Below, one piece after another: positions 36,001-44,816 of a stretch of DNA of 60,090 bases. The stretch is taken from positions 2,207,758 through 2,267,847 of the forward strand of contig NW_008705563.1 of the NCBI RefSeq assembly GCF_000186865.1. Direction: 5' to 3'. Each line of letters opens with the position of its first letter. Position 1 is the stretch's first letter. The stretch comes from Aureococcus anophagefferens. Its lineage: Eukaryota; Sar; Pelagophyceae; Pelagomonadales; Pelagomonadaceae. Position numbers and translations under genes: made by a program. Under the pieces are notes generated by a model. It searched no databases, was not told the origin of the DNA, and saw nothing but the letters and a program-made list of their open reading frames with translations.

Positions 36001-36957
36001 ATGAGCGCGACGCCGCGCGACGAGCTCGAGCGGCAGCTCGCGGCGCACCGCGCCGCCGTCGCGCGCCTCGAGGAGCGGCTCGGGGCAGCCGCCGCTCCGG
36101 CGGCGGCAGCCCCGGTCGTCACGCCGCGGCTCGCCGAGGCGCCGGCGCCCGCCGAAGCGTACACGCAGCGGGACGCGCCGGCGTGGCTCCTCGTCCCCGG
36201 GCCGAAGACGCTGCCGGCGCTCGCGGAGCCGCGCGCGAGGCCTCTCCGGGCCGACGGCTCGTGCCGCCCGGGCGCGGTCTTCATTGACAAATGGCGCGGC
36301 GGCCAAGAGAAGCAGGAATTCATCGGACTCATCAAGCACTGCTGCCAGGACGAAATCGAGGAGACGTTGCCGAAGATCGCGGCGGCGATCGTCCACGGCG
36401 GCTACGACGCGAACGGCCTCTACCTCGGCGGCGGTCCTACCACGTCGCCGCTCGGCGAGGCGATCCTGCGCGCGTACAACGGGGGCCGGAAGACGGGCGA
36501 GGCGCTCGTCCGCGCGCTGCTTCGCATGGGGGCCGACCCGAATCTGCTCGACCACTGCGGCCAGCGGCCGCTGCACCTGTGCGTCTACGAGGGCCAGCCG
36601 TCCCTCGCCGCGATCTTGTTGGACGCCGGCGCCGATCCAGAACTCCCCCAATTGGCGCATATCGACGGCCGCTGGCGCTACGACGACACGCCGCGGCGGC
36701 TCGCCGCGCGGCCCCGGAGCGAGATCGACAAAAACCTCGAGGAGGACGACTGGCGGGAGCTGCAGCGCGTCCTCGCGCGGTCGGGCCCGTGCCGCGCGCC
36801 CCTGGCGATGCTCGAGCCCCGGGACGAGGACGCGTGGCGCACGGGCGTCGCGGGCGAGACGAGCCTCACGAACGACGCGCGCGGGGACCGGCCGACCTCC
36901 GCGGAGCAGCGCCAGGAGCGCATCCGCGCCGTGAACGAGCTCATGTCGCATCTGTAA
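36001..36957 (+). CDS. Ankyrin-repeat protein
   Basis: A 318-residue protein starting MSATPRDELERQLAAHRAAV, a short N-terminal coiled coil. The middle has ankyrin units: NGLYLGGGPTTSPLGEAILRAYNGGRKTGEALVRALLRMGADPNLLDHCGQRPLHLCVYEGQPSLAAILLDAGADPEL, with the typical G-A-D-P-N turns and P-L-H-L-C helix start. The C-terminal 100 residues are charged, with DDTPRRLAARPRSEIDKNLEEDDW and an Arg-rich end. It is a protein-interaction module of unknown partner. Codon bias is native. Its stop lies 30 bases from the convergent TMEM230-like gene. Confidence 0.75.
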   Translation: MSATPRDELERQLAAHRAAVARLEERLGAAAAPAAAAPVVTPRLAEAPAPAEAYTQRDAPAWLLVPGPKTLPALAEPRARPLRADGSCRPGAVFIDKWRGGQEKQEFIGLIKHCCQDEIEETLPKIAAAIVHGGYDANGLYLGGGPTTSPLGEAILRAYNGGRKTGEALVRALLRMGADPNLLDHCGQRPLHLCVYEGQPSLAAILLDAGADPELPQLAHIDGRWRYDDTPRRLAARPRSEIDKNLEEDDWRELQRVLARSGPCRAPLAMLEPRDEDAWRTGVAGETSLTNDARGDRPTSAEQRQERIRAVNELMSHL

Positions 36958-36987
36958 CAGGCGGAAAACTTAGTACAAAAGGGCGGC

Positions 36988-37359
36988 TCATACGAGCTCG
37001 AGGTCGTCGCTGAAGACGACCATGTTGTCGTAGCCGGGCCATCGCTGGTAGATGCCGACGAGGTGCCAGGACGCGTAGGACCCCGGCAGCAGCGTGATGA
37101 AGGTCAGGAAGAAGAGCGGGTACATGGCGTCGTGCTGCGTCGCGAGCGCGACGAGCGACACGACGAGGAGCAGCGAACCGATGAGCGTGAGGACGACGGC
37201 CAGGCAGCACGTCCGCGGCGGTAGCCGCCGCTTCTCGCGCTTCGGCGCGCGGCCGTTGGGGTAGGTCAGGCCGTCGCGGTCCCCCTCGCCGGCGGGCGTG
37301 CGCGTGCCCATCTCCATCGACCGCTCCATCGGCGCCTGCGGATGGGTCGAGAGAATCAT
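36988..37359 (-). CDS. TMEM230/TMEM134-like two-helix membrane protein
   Basis: A 123-residue protein starting MILSTHPQ (37359); a later in-frame Met (MERSMEMG) could also serve. The sequence KREKRRLPPRTCCLAVVLTLIGSLLLVVSLVAL then PLFFLTFITLLPGSYASWHLVGIYQRWPGYDN, two helices with a L-P-G-x-Y turn and a final aromatic-acidic tail FSDDLELV, fits the TMEM230/TMEM134 (DUF872) family. Human TMEM230 acts in synaptic and recycling vesicle traffic. Length and topology agree with the family. The N-terminal 45 residues are hydrophilic, as usual. Confidence 0.75.
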   Translation of the reverse strand: MILSTHPQAPMERSMEMGTRTPAGEGDRDGLTYPNGRAPKREKRRLPPRTCCLAVVLTLIGSLLLVVSLVALATQHDAMYPLFFLTFITLLPGSYASWHLVGIYQRWPGYDNMVVFSDDLELV

Positions 37360-39260
37360 AGAGACGCGCAACAAGCCGTCGGAAGCGGACGCGCGCCCCT
37401 CCTAAATTTCCCGAAACGCTCGCTCTCGCGCGCTCATACGGGAGAACGTCCTATGGAGGCCGCGGCCGGCGCCTCGCGGCGCCGACCGCGGTCCTCTTTG
37501 GCGCCACCTCTGCCAGAGCCCGCTGTTGATATTTTCCCCCGGGTTTGGGACGCCGGCGACGCGCGTCGACAGTACGCACGCGAAGAGGTCGAGGCGGCGC
37601 GGTTGTCGAGGGCGCGACCCGCAGGCGGCGCGTCTCTGCGGCCCAGCTCGAAGAGCTTCGCCTGTGGACGGCCGGCACCGAGCTGAGCTGCGCTCGCAGC
37701 ACTGCAGCTTCGCCCCGGCAAACAAGACTTGGGCTCTCAGAGAGCAAAACCCGCCTTGGACGGCGTCGTGCGCCGCGCATTCGTGGTCTACGGGGCGGCC
37801 GCTGTTGTCGCCACCGGCGGACAACCTTAGACGTCCTCTGACAGCTTTTGGGCGCTCGTGGAGCCGGTGAACGCGACGCGCGCGGTCGACTTTTCGGCTC
37901 CAAAGCGTCGATCGGTGATCGCATCGGTTCTTGCGGCCCGCGATCGCGTTCCCGTTCGACCACGAGCTGCGGGGGCCCGCGTAGTATATGCGCGCGGCGG
38001 TCCAGGGCCTTTGCGCGCGTCGAATTGCTCGGCGCACGATGTTTTGGTCGCGAGCGGCTCGTCGGCCGTAAACGCGGAAGTGCTCGGCGCGGTGCGCTGG
38101 AGTGCGTTCGACGAAATCGCGTGGCTTTCGGTGGCGGCGTCCGTCGAGCGCATATGGGAGCGGCGTCCATGCACTTGGTTTGCTCTCTCGGGCCCGACAG
38201 CGGTCGCATTCACGCCTCCCGCGTCTTGCAGCTGGACCCGTCTTCGACGGACTCCTACGAGCGACTCGCCATCACCCGACGCGCGCGCGAGCCACCACGC
38301 GCAGCGTTCGGGTATAGGCTACAATTAGACGTACCGGCGGCCCCGGGGGGCGCCAGTATCGCTGAGAACGACTGGCGGCCGGATGAGGCCGAATCAGCCG
38401 ATTTGGTGCTCTCGCAGCACTAGAGAGCCTCAGAGCCGCCTTTTTGGAGCTCTCACAGCCTCTATGGCATGGATTCCAGCCGTTCTTCTTCCGACACGCT
38501 CCGGATATGTTGCGGCAATAAGCGCGAGCAAAGTTCCGCCGTCGAAAGCGGTCGCACGGGTCCAGAAATCGGTGCAAAGGGGTCGATTTGCACCAAATAG
38601 CCCTTTGATCACGTATTTTGCGCAACTTCGGGCAGCGTGGGTGCCGTAGAGGCAACGAGCGCGGCCCATGGGAGTCCCATCGTCGCGCCGAACACGTGAC
38701 CGCGCGTCTCGAGGGTCAGTCGACGTTTTTTCAGCGTTCGAGCGCGTGTCGGCGTTTCGGCGCAGACCCTCGGCGTCGCATTCGCGGGCGAGATCGAAAA
38801 AATTGAGTGGCTTTGGCGGTTCGCCGGGTTCGTGGGGTGCCTCGGCGCGATCCCTGAGCTCGGCGCTTTTGGTGGCAGCGCCGCAGCGGTCCTCGACCAC
38901 CTTTCGGGGCCCTGCGCGCCGCCGACCGAAAACACCAACGAACGGGACGCCGCCGACGTTCCGGACGTCGCGAGCTATTTCGCTGCGTAGCCACACATAT
39001 GCACGAGGGCCGTGCGCAGCAGCGCCGCCGGAGACGCCTCTGCGCGCGAGAACGCGACGCGCCGGCGCCGAGAGCGCCTCGGCTCTGAGACGGCCGGCCG
39101 AGGTCTTAGATGCCGCTCCCCACCCAGCCGAAGCTGCAGTGGCAGGCGAGCAGTGCACCTTGACCCTGGGCCTTGCCGCAGCGAGATGCTCGGATTTAAG
39201 CTGCGTCGCCATGTCGCGCGCGGCTAGTTTTCTATGTTAGTCTCGCGGGGAAACAGCGCT
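37360..39260. other. 1.9-kb gene-poor region of different base composition
   Basis: No gene is supported here although many overlapping ORFs of 100-260 codons exist on both strands. Their translations are Arg/Ser/Ala-rich without hydrophobic periodicity, and none has the strong GCG/CTC/GAC bias of surrounding genes. GC is visibly lower than in flanking genes, with more CGA, TCG and TTT words. I see small hairpin-like words (GCTCTC...GAGAGC near 38410-38425) but no terminal repeats or transposase. It may be a degenerate mobile element, an unusual long non-coding locus, or simply spacer. Confidence 0.5.
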
Positions 39261-40520
39261 CTACGCGGCGGCCGCGGCGTCGACGAGCGCCTCCGCCGCG
39301 GCGAGGCCCGAGAGCGCGGCGCCCTCGAGCGTGCCCGCGCGGCCCGTGTCGACGTAGTCGCCCAGGAAGACGACGCGCGCGGACGGCACGACGGCCGCGT
39401 CCGGCGGCACGAGGACGCCGGCCGGGAACGCGCTGCCCCAGCGGTGGAGGTGGGGCCCGTAGAACGGGCCCGCGAGCGCGGCGTCGAAGGCCGCGAGGCG
39501 CGCCTCGGCGCTGGAAAGCAGCGCGGCGACGAGCGCCTCCTCGCGCGACGCGTCGCTCAACGCGCCACCGATGCGAGCGGCGGTGGACGTCGCGCCATAG
39601 ACGTCCCTGTTCTTTTCCGCGAAGGCGTGCGTCGAGTGGAGGACGACGTTCGTCACGTCGTCGGAGACGCGCTCGACGACGACGCGCGAGAGCACGGCGT
39701 CGCCGTCGACCGCGGCCTTGCTCCAGGGCAGCGCGGCCCACGACTTGGCCGCCGCGCCGTCGAACGCCAACATCACCGCCATGACGGGTTTCGACGCGAC
39801 CCCGTTCACGGCGGCGATGGCCGCGTCGAGCGCCGCGTCGCCGAGGGAGGCCGCGGCGGCCTTCAGAGGCGGCTCGCCGCCGAACGTCGCCGTCCAGCGG
39901 TCGTGCGCGACGCCGCTCCCGGACACCGCGAGCCAATCGAAGCGCCCGAGCTCGGCGCCGTCCGTCCCGCGCAGGGCCCAGGCGCCGTCGCCGGTGCGCT
40001 CGATGCCCCGGACCATGGATCGAAACCTCGGGTCCGCGCCGGAGTCGCGCAGGAGCGCGTCGCAGAGCGCGGCCGCGCCGCCGGCGCCCGCGCGGCGGTC
40101 GTCGCCGTCGGGCTCGAAGGCGTCGCCGACGAGCGCGCCCACGGGCTTCGGGAGCGGCACCGTCGTGCCGGCGGGCAGGCCGTCGAGCAGCGCGCGGAAT
40201 TTGTGCGTCGTGACCTTGAAGCTCGGCGCGCCGTGGCTGATGGCGACGCGGCCGTCGTCGCGCGTCTTCCGCGTCGCCGACCGGCCGCCGCCGCCGCGGC
40301 CCATCTCGAAGAGCGTCGTGGCGACGCGGCCCGCGGCGACCTCCTCCTTGAGTGCGTGGGCGAGCGTGCAGCCGGAGACGCCGCCGCCGATGACGGCGAC
40401 GCGCAGCGGGCGGGCGCACTGCATGGTCGCCGCGTCGGCGAGCGCGATGGCTGCGACCGCTGCGAGCACCACGAGCGGGCGCTGCGCCGGCGAGTACGGC
40501 TGCGAGGACGCGCTGCGCAT
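39261..40520 (-). CDS. FAD-dependent oxidoreductase, renalase/amine-oxidase-like
   Basis: The core starts MQCARPLRVAVIGGGVSGCTLAHAL (40424), with the Rossmann GxGxxG loop within 20 residues. An upstream ATG at 40520 adds MRSASSQPYSPAQRPLVVLAAVAAIALADAAT, a plausible signal peptide, so I give the longer form. LFEMGRGGGGRSATRK after the second strand is the GRRMxTRR-like motif of renalase-type flavoproteins, and the C-terminal VVFLGDYVDTGRAGTLEGAALSGLAAAEAL is the second FAD-binding segment (G-D with a stretch ending in S-G-x-A-A-A). An NAD(P)H- or amine-oxidising role is inferred; the substrate is unknown. A 31-base repeat overlaps the possible start region. Confidence 0.75.
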   Translation of the reverse strand: MRSASSQPYSPAQRPLVVLAAVAAIALADAATMQCARPLRVAVIGGGVSGCTLAHALKEEVAAGRVATTLFEMGRGGGGRSATRKTRDDGRVAISHGAPSFKVTTHKFRALLDGLPAGTTVPLPKPVGALVGDAFEPDGDDRRAGAGGAAALCDALLRDSGADPRFRSMVRGIERTGDGAWALRGTDGAELGRFDWLAVSGSGVAHDRWTATFGGEPPLKAAAASLGDAALDAAIAAVNGVASKPVMAVMLAFDGAAAKSWAALPWSKAAVDGDAVLSRVVVERVSDDVTNVVLHSTHAFAEKNRDVYGATSTAARIGGALSDASREEALVAALLSSAEARLAAFDAALAGPFYGPHLHRWGSAFPAGVLVPPDAAVVPSARVVFLGDYVDTGRAGTLEGAALSGLAAAEALVDAAAAA

Positions 40521-40570
40521 GCACTGTATGGCTGCGAGGACGGCTGCGAGGACGCGCTGCGCATGCACTG
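40496..40570 (-). repeat. 31-base direct repeat at the 5' end of the oxidoreductase gene
   Basis: ACGGCTGCGAGGACGCGCTG and following bases (to GCATGCACTG) occur at 40496 and 40540, 44 bases apart. Each copy contains a CAT that provides an in-frame or near-frame ATG on the minus strand, so the duplication creates competing start codons. Confidence 0.65.
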
Positions 40571-40807
40571 CACGACGGCGCCGGCGTCTGATGTGGCGCT
40601 CGCACGTGAGGCTCGTGAGCTCGGTGCTCGGGCTTGCGGCCTTGCGGCAGACGCGCCGCGCTTACCGCGCTGATCGGCGATCGCTAGACGCCTCGTCGCG
40701 CCGCGAGCCGTCGCACACCGCGCAAACACGTACCCGAGCGTCGTCCTCGGCTGTCACCCAACCACGCGACATCGCGCCTCGCGCGAGATCGGCGATCGCC
40801 GCGAGCC

Positions 40808-41434
40808 ATGCGCGCCGACGAGGAGGACCCGAACGGCCCCGAGGCGGGCACGAGATTCCTGGCGGAGAACCGCAAAAAAAAGGACGTCATCGCGTGCTCG
40901 TCGGGGCTCCAGTACCGCGTCATCAAAGAGGGCGACGGCTTGGTGCGCCCCGGCCTCGACACGAAGTGCGCGTGCCATTACGTCGGCGCGCTCCTCGACG
41001 GCACGCAGTTCGACTCCTCCTACGAGAAGGGGCGGCCGTCGACGTTCCGGCCCGACCAGGTCATCAAGGGCTGGACCGAGGCGATGACGCTGATGGCGAC
41101 CGCCGGCGTCCGCGAAACCGCCGACCCCGCGGTGCCGTGACGATACACCTATTTCACCTCTTCCGAGAACACGTGACGAACAACATATTCTAGCTTCAAA
41201 TCTGAGACCGCCCCGTCGAAGCCCCACCCCCCCACCATCGCGCGCGCTTTCGCGCCGCGACCGCCGCGCCCGCAGGTCGCCGGCGACAAGTACGAGCTCT
41301 TCGTGCCGTACAACCTCGCCTACGGCGCCAAAGGCATGCCCGACCGCGGCATCCCGCCCAAGGCGACACTCATTTTCACCATGGAGCTCGTGAAGGTCAT
41401 CGACGACCGGGGCGGCTGCTGCGTCGTCGCGTAG
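40808..41434 (+). CDS. FKBP-type peptidyl-prolyl isomerase with CaaX-like end
   Basis: Two exons, 40808-41107 and 41276-41434, give 152 residues. Exon 1 ends the conserved VIKGWTEAMTLM and exon 2 resumes AGDKYELFVPYNLAYG, both standard FKBP segments. Read without splicing, the protein stops at 41140 before half the domain. The N-terminal GTRFLAENRKKKDV and SSGLQYRVIKEGDG resemble the FkpA/Mip-type branch. Active-site aromatics (HYVGALLDGTQFDSS, VIKGW, IFTMELVKV) are present. The protein ends GGCCVVA, so its last four residues (CVVA) match a CaaX prenylation box, suggesting membrane tethering. The intron lies between two copies of CGCCGGCG. Another in-frame donor at 41132 would keep eight more codons. 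Confidence 0.8.
41109..41277 (+). mobile_element. Candidate introner-derived intron in the FKBP gene
   Basis: The insert is flanked by an exact 8-base duplication, CGCCGGCG at 41101-41108 and 41278-41285, in a position where the uninterrupted FKBP domain would contain that octamer once. The unit (element plus one copy) is 177 bases. The donor GT is made by the last base of the first copy and the first base of the insert; the acceptor CAG lies two bases before the second copy. I do not see convincing terminal inverted repeats, so it may be old or of a second type. Confidence 0.5.
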
Positions 41435-41526
41435 GAAGGCCCGGGCTCCTCCGCGCCGCGTCGCGCCGCTACACTCCTGTATATTCCATGTCTATTCACG
41501 GGCATTAAAAGGCGGCGGGCGCCTTT

Positions 41527-42537
41527 CTACTTGAGGGAGGAGACGGCGCGCTGGACGACCTTCGGCTTGTCGTCGTAGGCGCCGTCGAAGACGACGCCCT
41601 GGTCGAGCTCCCAGGCCTCCTGGAGGAGCTTGTTGATCTCGGACTTGGCGTCCTCGACGGAGCGGGCCGCCGCGCGGTAGGCGAGGCGGTACTCCTCCGT
41701 CGTCCCGCCCGCGCGCTTCACGCGGAGGTCGAGGCCGAGGCGGTCGACGGCCATGACCGACACCTTCGCGGCGTCGGCGACGTCGAGGAGCTGCGCGGCG
41801 GCCATGGCGCGGTCGTCGGACCGCTTGTCGTCGTTGAGCGCGACGCAGAGGTCCCGCGCCTCCTTGGCGACGGCGTCCGCGCGCGCGTCGCCGTAGTCGT
41901 CGACGGGCACCCACGTCGCGGCGACCCCGAAGCCGCCGACGAAGTAGACGCTCTCGGGCACGAGGCGGTAGAGGTCGAACTCGGCCGTGCTCAGCACGTC
42001 GTCGGCGTAGGCGTGGTTCACCCCAAACAGCGCCTCGAGGACGACGCGGTCCTCCGCGTCCGCCGCGACGGCCTCGACTTCGCCGACGACGGTCACGCGC
42101 GCGGCCGCGGCCGGCGGCGTGCCCGCCGCGCGCGCGGCGAGGAGGGCGCTGCACCGCGCGGACCCGCCGGCGCCGAGCAGGTTCTTGGAGTGCTCCGCGC
42201 GCGCCGTGTCCAGCAGGAGCACGGGCGCGCCGGACGCGTCCAAGACGTAGTCGACGTGCGTCGTGAACGGCGCGCCCTCCGTGGCCGAGCCGGCGGCGCA
42301 GAGCGTCGACAGCGCGGCGCCCGTGGCGATGCCGAGCTCCGCCGTCGTCCGCGCGCGCTCCGCGCTGCTCAGGTAGATGGCCGGCTCGGACGCGACGTCG
42401 ACGTTCGTCGCGTCGGCGACGGCGACGGACGCGCGCGACGCCGACCGGCCCGGGGCGCGGGCCGTGCTCGGTCGCAGGCCGGCGACGGCGACGGCCGCAA
42501 CGGCGACCAGCAATCGTCGCATATGTCTCGCGGCCAT
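41527..42537 (-). CDS. Plastid-type HugZ-like split-barrel protein
   Basis: A 336-residue protein. The N-terminus MAARHMRRLLVAVAAVAVAGLRPSTARAPG is a signal plus transit-like sequence. Then comes a flavin-reductase/PNPOx-type split barrel: GIATGAALSTLCAAGSATEGAPFTTHVDYVLDASGAPVLLLDTARAEHSKNLL, with RVTVVGEVEAV and FDLYRLVPESVYFVGGFGVAATWVPVDDY. The C-terminal part (ALNDDKRSDDRAMAAAQLLD...VMAVDRLGLDLRVK) matches the DUF2470 extension found in HugZ-type haem-utilisation proteins and related plant chloroplast proteins. Tetrapyrrole binding or degradation in the plastid is the likely role. The usual H-M-N-x-D-H motif of the extension is replaced by A-L-N-D-D-K, so haem ligation may differ. Confidence 0.8.
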   Translation of the reverse strand: MAARHMRRLLVAVAAVAVAGLRPSTARAPGRSASRASVAVADATNVDVASEPAIYLSSAERARTTAELGIATGAALSTLCAAGSATEGAPFTTHVDYVLDASGAPVLLLDTARAEHSKNLLGAGGSARCSALLAARAAGTPPAAAARVTVVGEVEAVAADAEDRVVLEALFGVNHAYADDVLSTAEFDLYRLVPESVYFVGGFGVAATWVPVDDYGDARADAVAKEARDLCVALNDDKRSDDRAMAAAQLLDVADAAKVSVMAVDRLGLDLRVKRAGGTTEEYRLAYRAAARSVEDAKSEINKLLQEAWELDQGVVFDGAYDDKPKVVQRAVSSLK

Positions 42538-42724
42538 GGGTGCGATGCGATCGGCTGCGGGCGGCGAACTGCGTGTACAGGCCCGACTGCGAGATCTCCT
42601 GCTTCAATGCGAGGCAAGTCGACATCGCCGACGATCCCCTCAAAATGCCGTGGTGCTGCCCCCCGACATATAATCGCGGCAGCCCCGCTTGCCGGCGCCA
42701 ACAACAGTCGCTCCGCGGCGGACC

Positions 42725-44536
42725 ATGAGCGGCGAGCTCGGCGCTCTGAGCGCCCTCGAGGCCTGGTTCCAGAGCTTCACCTGCGGGTCCATGTGCTCGC
42801 AGGACAAAGTCGAGGACGGCAAGGACTACAGTTTCACGCCCGCGGACTACGACGACGCGCCCTACCCCCCGCTCACGACGTCCGACGGGACGCGCGCGAG
42901 CGAGACGGCGCGCATCGACGGCGCGGGCGCCGTGGCGTCGGCGACGCCGCCGCCGTCTCCCGCGGACCGGAGCCCGCCGACGTCGGCGGAGCGGCGCCGC
43001 GTGAGCTGGGCCGACTCCGGTCGCGTGGCCGCGAAGCCGCCGGCGCGGCCGCCGCCGCCCGTCGGCGCCGCGCCGGCGTCGCCGCCGTCGCCGCCGCCGT
43101 CGCCCCCGAACTCGCCGACGTCGCCGCTCGCGCCGGGCGCGCTCACGCCGCGCGCCGTCGCGCTTTTGGCGGCGGCGGCGTCGCTCGGGGACCTGCCGCT
43201 GTCGGCCTACCGGGACGCGCTCGCGCCGCTGAACGGCGGCGTCAACGACGACGGGCCCCTGGCCCTCGAGGCGCTCATCGAGCGCTTCGCGCGGGCCACG
43301 GGCCTGCCGGCGGGCTACTTCTCCGACGGGTGGGCGCCGTCGACGGTGCTGGGCTTCGACCACGTCGCCGGGGCGACCTACGGCGTCTGCGCGGATTTGG
43401 GCGTCGTCGACGACGACGTCCTGCGGCTGGCGGCGTCGGGCCTCGAGTTCGAGACCGTCGCGCGCGTCGCGGCGCTCCTCGCGCCGGCCGTCGCGGGCGG
43501 CGACGCGTCGCGCGTGGAGGCGGAGCTCGGCGCGGCCGTGCGCCGCGCGGCGCGCAGCGAGCAGGTCGAACTGGACCGCCCCCCCCACGCCCAGCTCCCG
43601 TCCGGCGGCTTCTCGAGCGTCGTCGAGTCGTTTTTGGTGGAGGAGGTCCTGGCGGAGGAGGCGCGGGACCGGAACCGGGAGGAGGAGGAGCGCCGGTCGA
43701 ACCAGCGCCGCGCGACGGAGGCCGCGGCGACGGAGCAGCGGCGCCGGTCCGTCGTCGCGACGCCCAACGCCGTGCCGAGCCTCGACGACGACTCGACGCT
43801 CGGCTCCGCGTCGCCGACCGGTCCGCGGTCGCCGTCGTCGCCGTCGGCGCCGCCGCACCTCGCCGTCGTCGACCTGCTCGTCGCCGCGGCGAGGCTCGAC
43901 GCCTCGAGCCTCGGCGATGTTTGTGATTTGCTGTCCAAGGGCTGCGGCGCCTTCGTCTGCGGCGAGGACGAGCTCGACGCCGCGCGCGACCGGCTCTCGA
44001 CGATCACAAACCTGCCCGGCGCCTTTTTCACGAAGTCCTTCGTGCTGGGCAGCGCGCTCGACGCGGCGCAGGTCGTCGGCTTCTGCTTCGCGACCGTCTG
44101 CGCGCACGGCGCGTCGGAAGAGCAGCTCGAGGCCATGATCGTCGACGCGCTCGTCGGCCAGTCCCTCGCGGCCATCGCGGGCCGCGTCGCGCCCTGCTGC
44201 GGCCACGACCACCGGAGCGGCCGCGACGCGCCGCGGCTCGTCGACGAGCTCGTCGACGCGGTCCGCGCGGCGTCGGACCTACCCCCGGGCTTCGTGAACG
44301 ACGCGCTCGTGCTCTCCGTCGTGCTCAGCCCCTTCCAGGCGCGGCGCGTCGTCATCGACGCCATCGTCGACGCCGAGCGCCGCGCCGAGGACGACCACTT
44401 CGAGGCCCGCGAGGCCGAGGAGCGCGGCGCGAACCAGCGCGCCGTGACGGACGCGGCGCGCGAGGAGCAGGTCCGCCTCACGGAGGAGATGGACGGCGAG
44501 TTCACCGACGACGAGACGGGCTCCGACGAGGACTAG
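42725..44536 (+). CDS. Unknown protein with three internal repeats of a helical unit
   Basis: A 603-residue protein from the ATG at 42725. After a Cys-containing N-terminus (TCGSMCSQDK) and a Ser/Pro-rich spacer, a unit recurs three times. The copies are ATGLPAGYFSDGWAPSTVLGF, TNLPGAFFTKSFVLGSALDA and SDLPPGFVNDALVLSVVLSP, each preceded by a helix and followed by a 40-70-residue helical stretch (EFETVARVAALLAPAV; EEQLEAMIVDALVGQSLAAIA). Charged linkers also repeat (EEERRSNQRRATEAAATEQ and AEERGANQRAVTDAAREEQ). The tail is acidic (DDETGSDED). I do not know the domain. A helical repeat scaffold is the most economical reading. Confidence 0.6.
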   Translation: MSGELGALSALEAWFQSFTCGSMCSQDKVEDGKDYSFTPADYDDAPYPPLTTSDGTRASETARIDGAGAVASATPPPSPADRSPPTSAERRRVSWADSGRVAAKPPARPPPPVGAAPASPPSPPPSPPNSPTSPLAPGALTPRAVALLAAAASLGDLPLSAYRDALAPLNGGVNDDGPLALEALIERFARATGLPAGYFSDGWAPSTVLGFDHVAGATYGVCADLGVVDDDVLRLAASGLEFETVARVAALLAPAVAGGDASRVEAELGAAVRRAARSEQVELDRPPHAQLPSGGFSSVVESFLVEEVLAEEARDRNREEEERRSNQRRATEAAATEQRRRSVVATPNAVPSLDDDSTLGSASPTGPRSPSSPSAPPHLAVVDLLVAAARLDASSLGDVCDLLSKGCGAFVCGEDELDAARDRLSTITNLPGAFFTKSFVLGSALDAAQVVGFCFATVCAHGASEEQLEAMIVDALVGQSLAAIAGRVAPCCGHDHRSGRDAPRLVDELVDAVRAASDLPPGFVNDALVLSVVLSPFQARRVVIDAIVDAERRAEDDHFEAREAEERGANQRAVTDAAREEQVRLTEEMDGEFTDDETGSDED

Positions 44537-44816
44537 GCGCCTCGTAAGATTGAGGTTGAAGCTGAAGCGGCGTTTAACATGGCGTGCAATGTACTTTTAG
44601 TTGAAGCCGAATCGGGCTGGAGCTGGGAGAGCGGGCTTTGCGCTGCCCAAAGCGTGCACACCGCGGCGGCCTGGGCCGAGTGCGCCGGTGATCCAGTTCG
44701 GCTGCCCGCGTTCTCCGCCGCACACTTGGGGGTTTCGTCTGCGGCGCCGGCGTTGCGCGGTCGGTCGTTGGAGAGTCTAGTTCGAGGCCAGCCAGAGCCG
44801 ACGGCGCGATCGATTG

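Noticed and set aside
37402..39240. Overlapping ORFs of 190-260 codons on both strands
   Set aside because: None shows native codon bias, a domain or a signal, and several overlap each other almost entirely.
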